Source of the DNA: an uncultured Clostridia bacterium
GTDB lineage: Bacteria; Bacillota; Clostridia; Lachnospirales; Bianqueaceae
Reading direction: 5' to 3'
Length of the DNA stretch: 14,316 bases
NCBI GenBank assembly: GCA_947570515.1
Contig: CANOUM010000029.1
Location: 1-14,316 of the forward strand
Below are positions 12,828-14,316 of the stretch, piece by piece (position 1 is the first letter of the stretch; each line of letters starts with the position of its first letter). A program made the translations under genes and the position numbers. The notes below the pieces were generated by a model. The model was not told where the DNA came from, made no database searches, and saw only the letters and a program-made list of their open reading frames with translations.

Positions 12828-13858
12828 AAGATGCTATATGGAATCACGAATTTAGAACCTATCAGGGAAAGCCGGATTTTTTGTATCAAAATATGATGAT
12901 GTGCCGGGATAAATCATGGCTGGCTGTATCGAGGCAGAGACTGAGCCGTGAAGAGCAGATAGCGGCGTGTCTTCATGATTTACAGCCAGGCGTGTGGCTG
13001 CAAAAAGAAAGCGGTGATTTTTCGATTGAGCTGGAGGATTGGAGCTCACATCATTTGTATGAATATAGCTTTGTAGAGGGAAGCTTTGAAGAAAAGCTGC
13101 AAAAGCTGCATGAACTGCTGGCAGAAGGAAAAGAGGCTTATATCGGAACCATTCATCCGCTGCTTCCTTTTTCAGCACGTTATTATCCTGCGCTAAATAC
13201 GGCGCATTATCAGCAGCCCAATCATATTTTTGTTATTTTAGGGGAAGAGAACGGGCGCTATATCTATTTTGATACTTCTTCCATTCACAGCGCTGGCTAT
13301 GTGCCGTATCCGCGCAATCCTGAGCTTGGATGGATCGAGCAAAGTGAGGTGGACGCAGTTCTTCGCCAGATGTTTCAGCTGGCCTATGTGGAATGGCATG
13401 ACGAAAACAGAAGCCGTCTGAAAGAGTATGGCCATGAACTGCTTGCGGCCTATGCCGCCGGATATAGACAGGAACAGGCGCTGAAATATGAAAATGAAGA
13501 GGAGAGGCTTTATAGAGGCCGCCGGGCAATTCAGCTGCTGATGACGTGCTTATCGGCGCCGGAGCTGGATTTATCGGCGCCGGATACGGAGTATGATTTT
13601 ATAGAACAGGGGGATATTCTCAACTGGAAGCTGACGGATCTGGCAACGCGGCGGAAAGTCATGGCTGAGTGGCTTGGAGAGGAGAGTCCGCAATTGAAGA
13701 AACTGATGGAGGCATCCGGAGTAGCGTGGGAGCGCCTGAGCACGCTTGTTTTATATCGCCGGCAGCGCCGGAAGTATGGGAATGATGCCCGATATGCACG
13801 GCTTTTGAGTGAAATTATGAGTTTGGAGGACAAAATTTACATCTTCTTGACGAAATAG
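12824..13858 (+). CDS. Hypothetical protein, possibly BtrH/C39-like acyltransferase
   Basis: The 344-aa product is not firmly recognised. The segment EAYIGTIHPLLPFSARY, NHIFVILGEENGRYIYFDTS and the following VPYP resembles the core of BtrH-type and peptidase C39-like folds, where a histidine and an aspartate (here H134 and D150) complete a cysteine-based active site. C27 or C49 could be the nucleophile, but neither lies in a motif I can confirm. The C-terminal third is helical and basic (RRQRRKYG). BtrH moves an acyl chain from a carrier protein to an aminoglycoside; a similar last step, moving the carrier-bound unit to an acceptor, would complete this operon. That is inference. The start is fixed by the ATGA overlap with the FkbH-like gene. 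No signal peptide is visible. Confidence 0.7.
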   Translation: MKDAIWNHEFRTYQGKPDFLYQNMMMCRDKSWLAVSRQRLSREEQIAACLHDLQPGVWLQKESGDFSIELEDWSSHHLYEYSFVEGSFEEKLQKLHELLAEGKEAYIGTIHPLLPFSARYYPALNTAHYQQPNHIFVILGEENGRYIYFDTSSIHSAGYVPYPRNPELGWIEQSEVDAVLRQMFQLAYVEWHDENRSRLKEYGHELLAAYAAGYRQEQALKYENEEERLYRGRRAIQLLMTCLSAPELDLSAPDTEYDFIEQGDILNWKLTDLATRRKVMAEWLGEESPQLKKLMEASGVAWERLSTLVLYRRQRRKYGNDARYARLLSEIMSLEDKIYIFLTK

Positions 13859-13860
13859 GC

Positions 13861-13889
13861 TTGACAAATGGCGGGAAGGCGTATATATA
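13861..13889 (+). promoter_or_regulatory. Promoter of the HU gene
   Basis: TTGACA (13861-13866), a 17-nt spacer and TATATA (13884-13889) start two bases after the preceding stop codon. A TATAAT at 13888-13893 overlaps but would need a 21-nt spacer. The leader of about 115 nt holds a small hairpin, GCCAT/ATGGC (13965-13980). Confidence 0.75.
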
Positions 13890-14013
13890 TAATAGAGTAT
13901 TGAATGCAAAGGGAAGAATACGTCCCTGCAGCAGCCTGCAGTAATGTGCAGAACATAAATGATAGCCATTTACGGATGGCAGGATTATTTTATTCCATAG
14001 GAGGAGATTTATA

Positions 14014-14289
14014 ATGAACAAGGCTCAATTAGTAGCTGCTATGGCAGAGAAAGCTGAAATGACAAAAAAAGACGCAGAGAAGGCATTGGCAGCATTTGAA
14101 GAGGTGATCACCACTTCTTTACAGAAAGGTGAGAAAATTCAGCTGGTAGGCTTTGGCACGTTTGAGGTGGTTGCAAGACCTGAGAGAACCGGTATCAATC
14201 CTCAGACCAAGCAGACCATTACCATTCAGGCTTCCAAGACTCCTAAATTCAAACCCGGCAAGGCTTTGAAGGACGCGATCAACGAATAA
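14014..14289 (+). CDS. HU-family DNA-binding protein
   Basis: A complete 91-aa histone-like protein that binds and bends DNA as a dimer in the nucleoid. The N-terminal helices (MNKAQLVAAMAEKAEMTKKD) are followed by the dimer core with IQLVGFGTFEV. The DNA-binding arm comes next, including RPERTGINPQTKQTITI with the conserved Asn-Pro, and the end is KTPKFKPGKALKDAIN. Length and motifs are those of the housekeeping protein. AGGAGGAG (13999-14006) is seven nt before the ATG. It has its own promoter, but no terminator isolates it from the cassette upstream. Downstream, the window ends 27 bases later with nothing to report. Confidence 0.97.
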   Translation: MNKAQLVAAMAEKAEMTKKDAEKALAAFEEVITTSLQKGEKIQLVGFGTFEVVARPERTGINPQTKQTITIQASKTPKFKPGKALKDAINE

Positions 14290-14316
14290 TATACGTGAAG
14301 ATGGTTTTAAATCCCG

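Overview
The window looks like a chromosomal segment of a low-to-mid-GC anaerobic Firmicute, probably a gut clostridium of the Lachnospiraceae type. The pointers are strong AGGAGG ribosome binding sites, TTGACA-N17-TATAAT promoters, U-tailed intrinsic terminators, the BirA/BioY biotin arrangement, and an SSB-like protein with two OB folds. The taxonomic call is inference. No rRNA, tRNA, insertion sequence, phage gene or genuine CRISPR array was seen.

Layout. (1) 1-3140: 3' end of ribF (riboflavin kinase domain) overlapping alaS, ending in a hairpin that is also a candidate BirA operator. (2) 3119-3755: bioY behind a consensus promoter whose -35 lies inside that operator. (3) 3786-4735: a 51-aa membrane protein, too short for usual gene calling, divergent from a TetR-family regulator. 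(4) 4788-5246: an unrecognised helical protein on the minus strand. (5) 5365-7850: a promoter and an apparent leader-peptide/attenuator region in front of rsgA, then an S1-domain protein; both proteins are ribosome- or RNA-related. (6) 7880-8882: a TIM-barrel sugar isomerase/epimerase-like gene on the minus strand with a 27-bp palindromic operator at its start site. (7) 8995-9662: the two-OB-fold SSB-like protein, whose stop codon is the loop of its own terminator.

(8) 9663-10249 is a 590-bp gene-free stretch and the strangest part of the window. It carries a run of perfect hairpins followed by six tandem units. In five of these a 9-nt arm (consensus TGTATGCAA) and its complement (TTGCATACA) enclose a variable 7-9 nt loop. 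The five intervals between consecutive units are each exactly 27 nt and differ in sequence, giving a 52-54 bp period. The array ends just before a promoter-like sequence for the next operon.

(9) 10250-13858 is a four-gene operon with every junction an ATGA overlap: a stand-alone acyl carrier protein, a nucleotidyltransferase-fold protein, an FkbH-like HAD/GNAT protein, and a protein that may resemble BtrH/C39-type acyltransferases. The set suggests that a glyceryl-type unit is made on the carrier protein and moved to an unknown acceptor. I do not recognise this combination as a described pathway. (10) 13861-14289: promoter and gene for an HU-type nucleoid protein, with no terminator separating it from the cassette.

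The best candidate for an undescribed system is the hairpin array together with the four-gene carrier-protein operon directly downstream.
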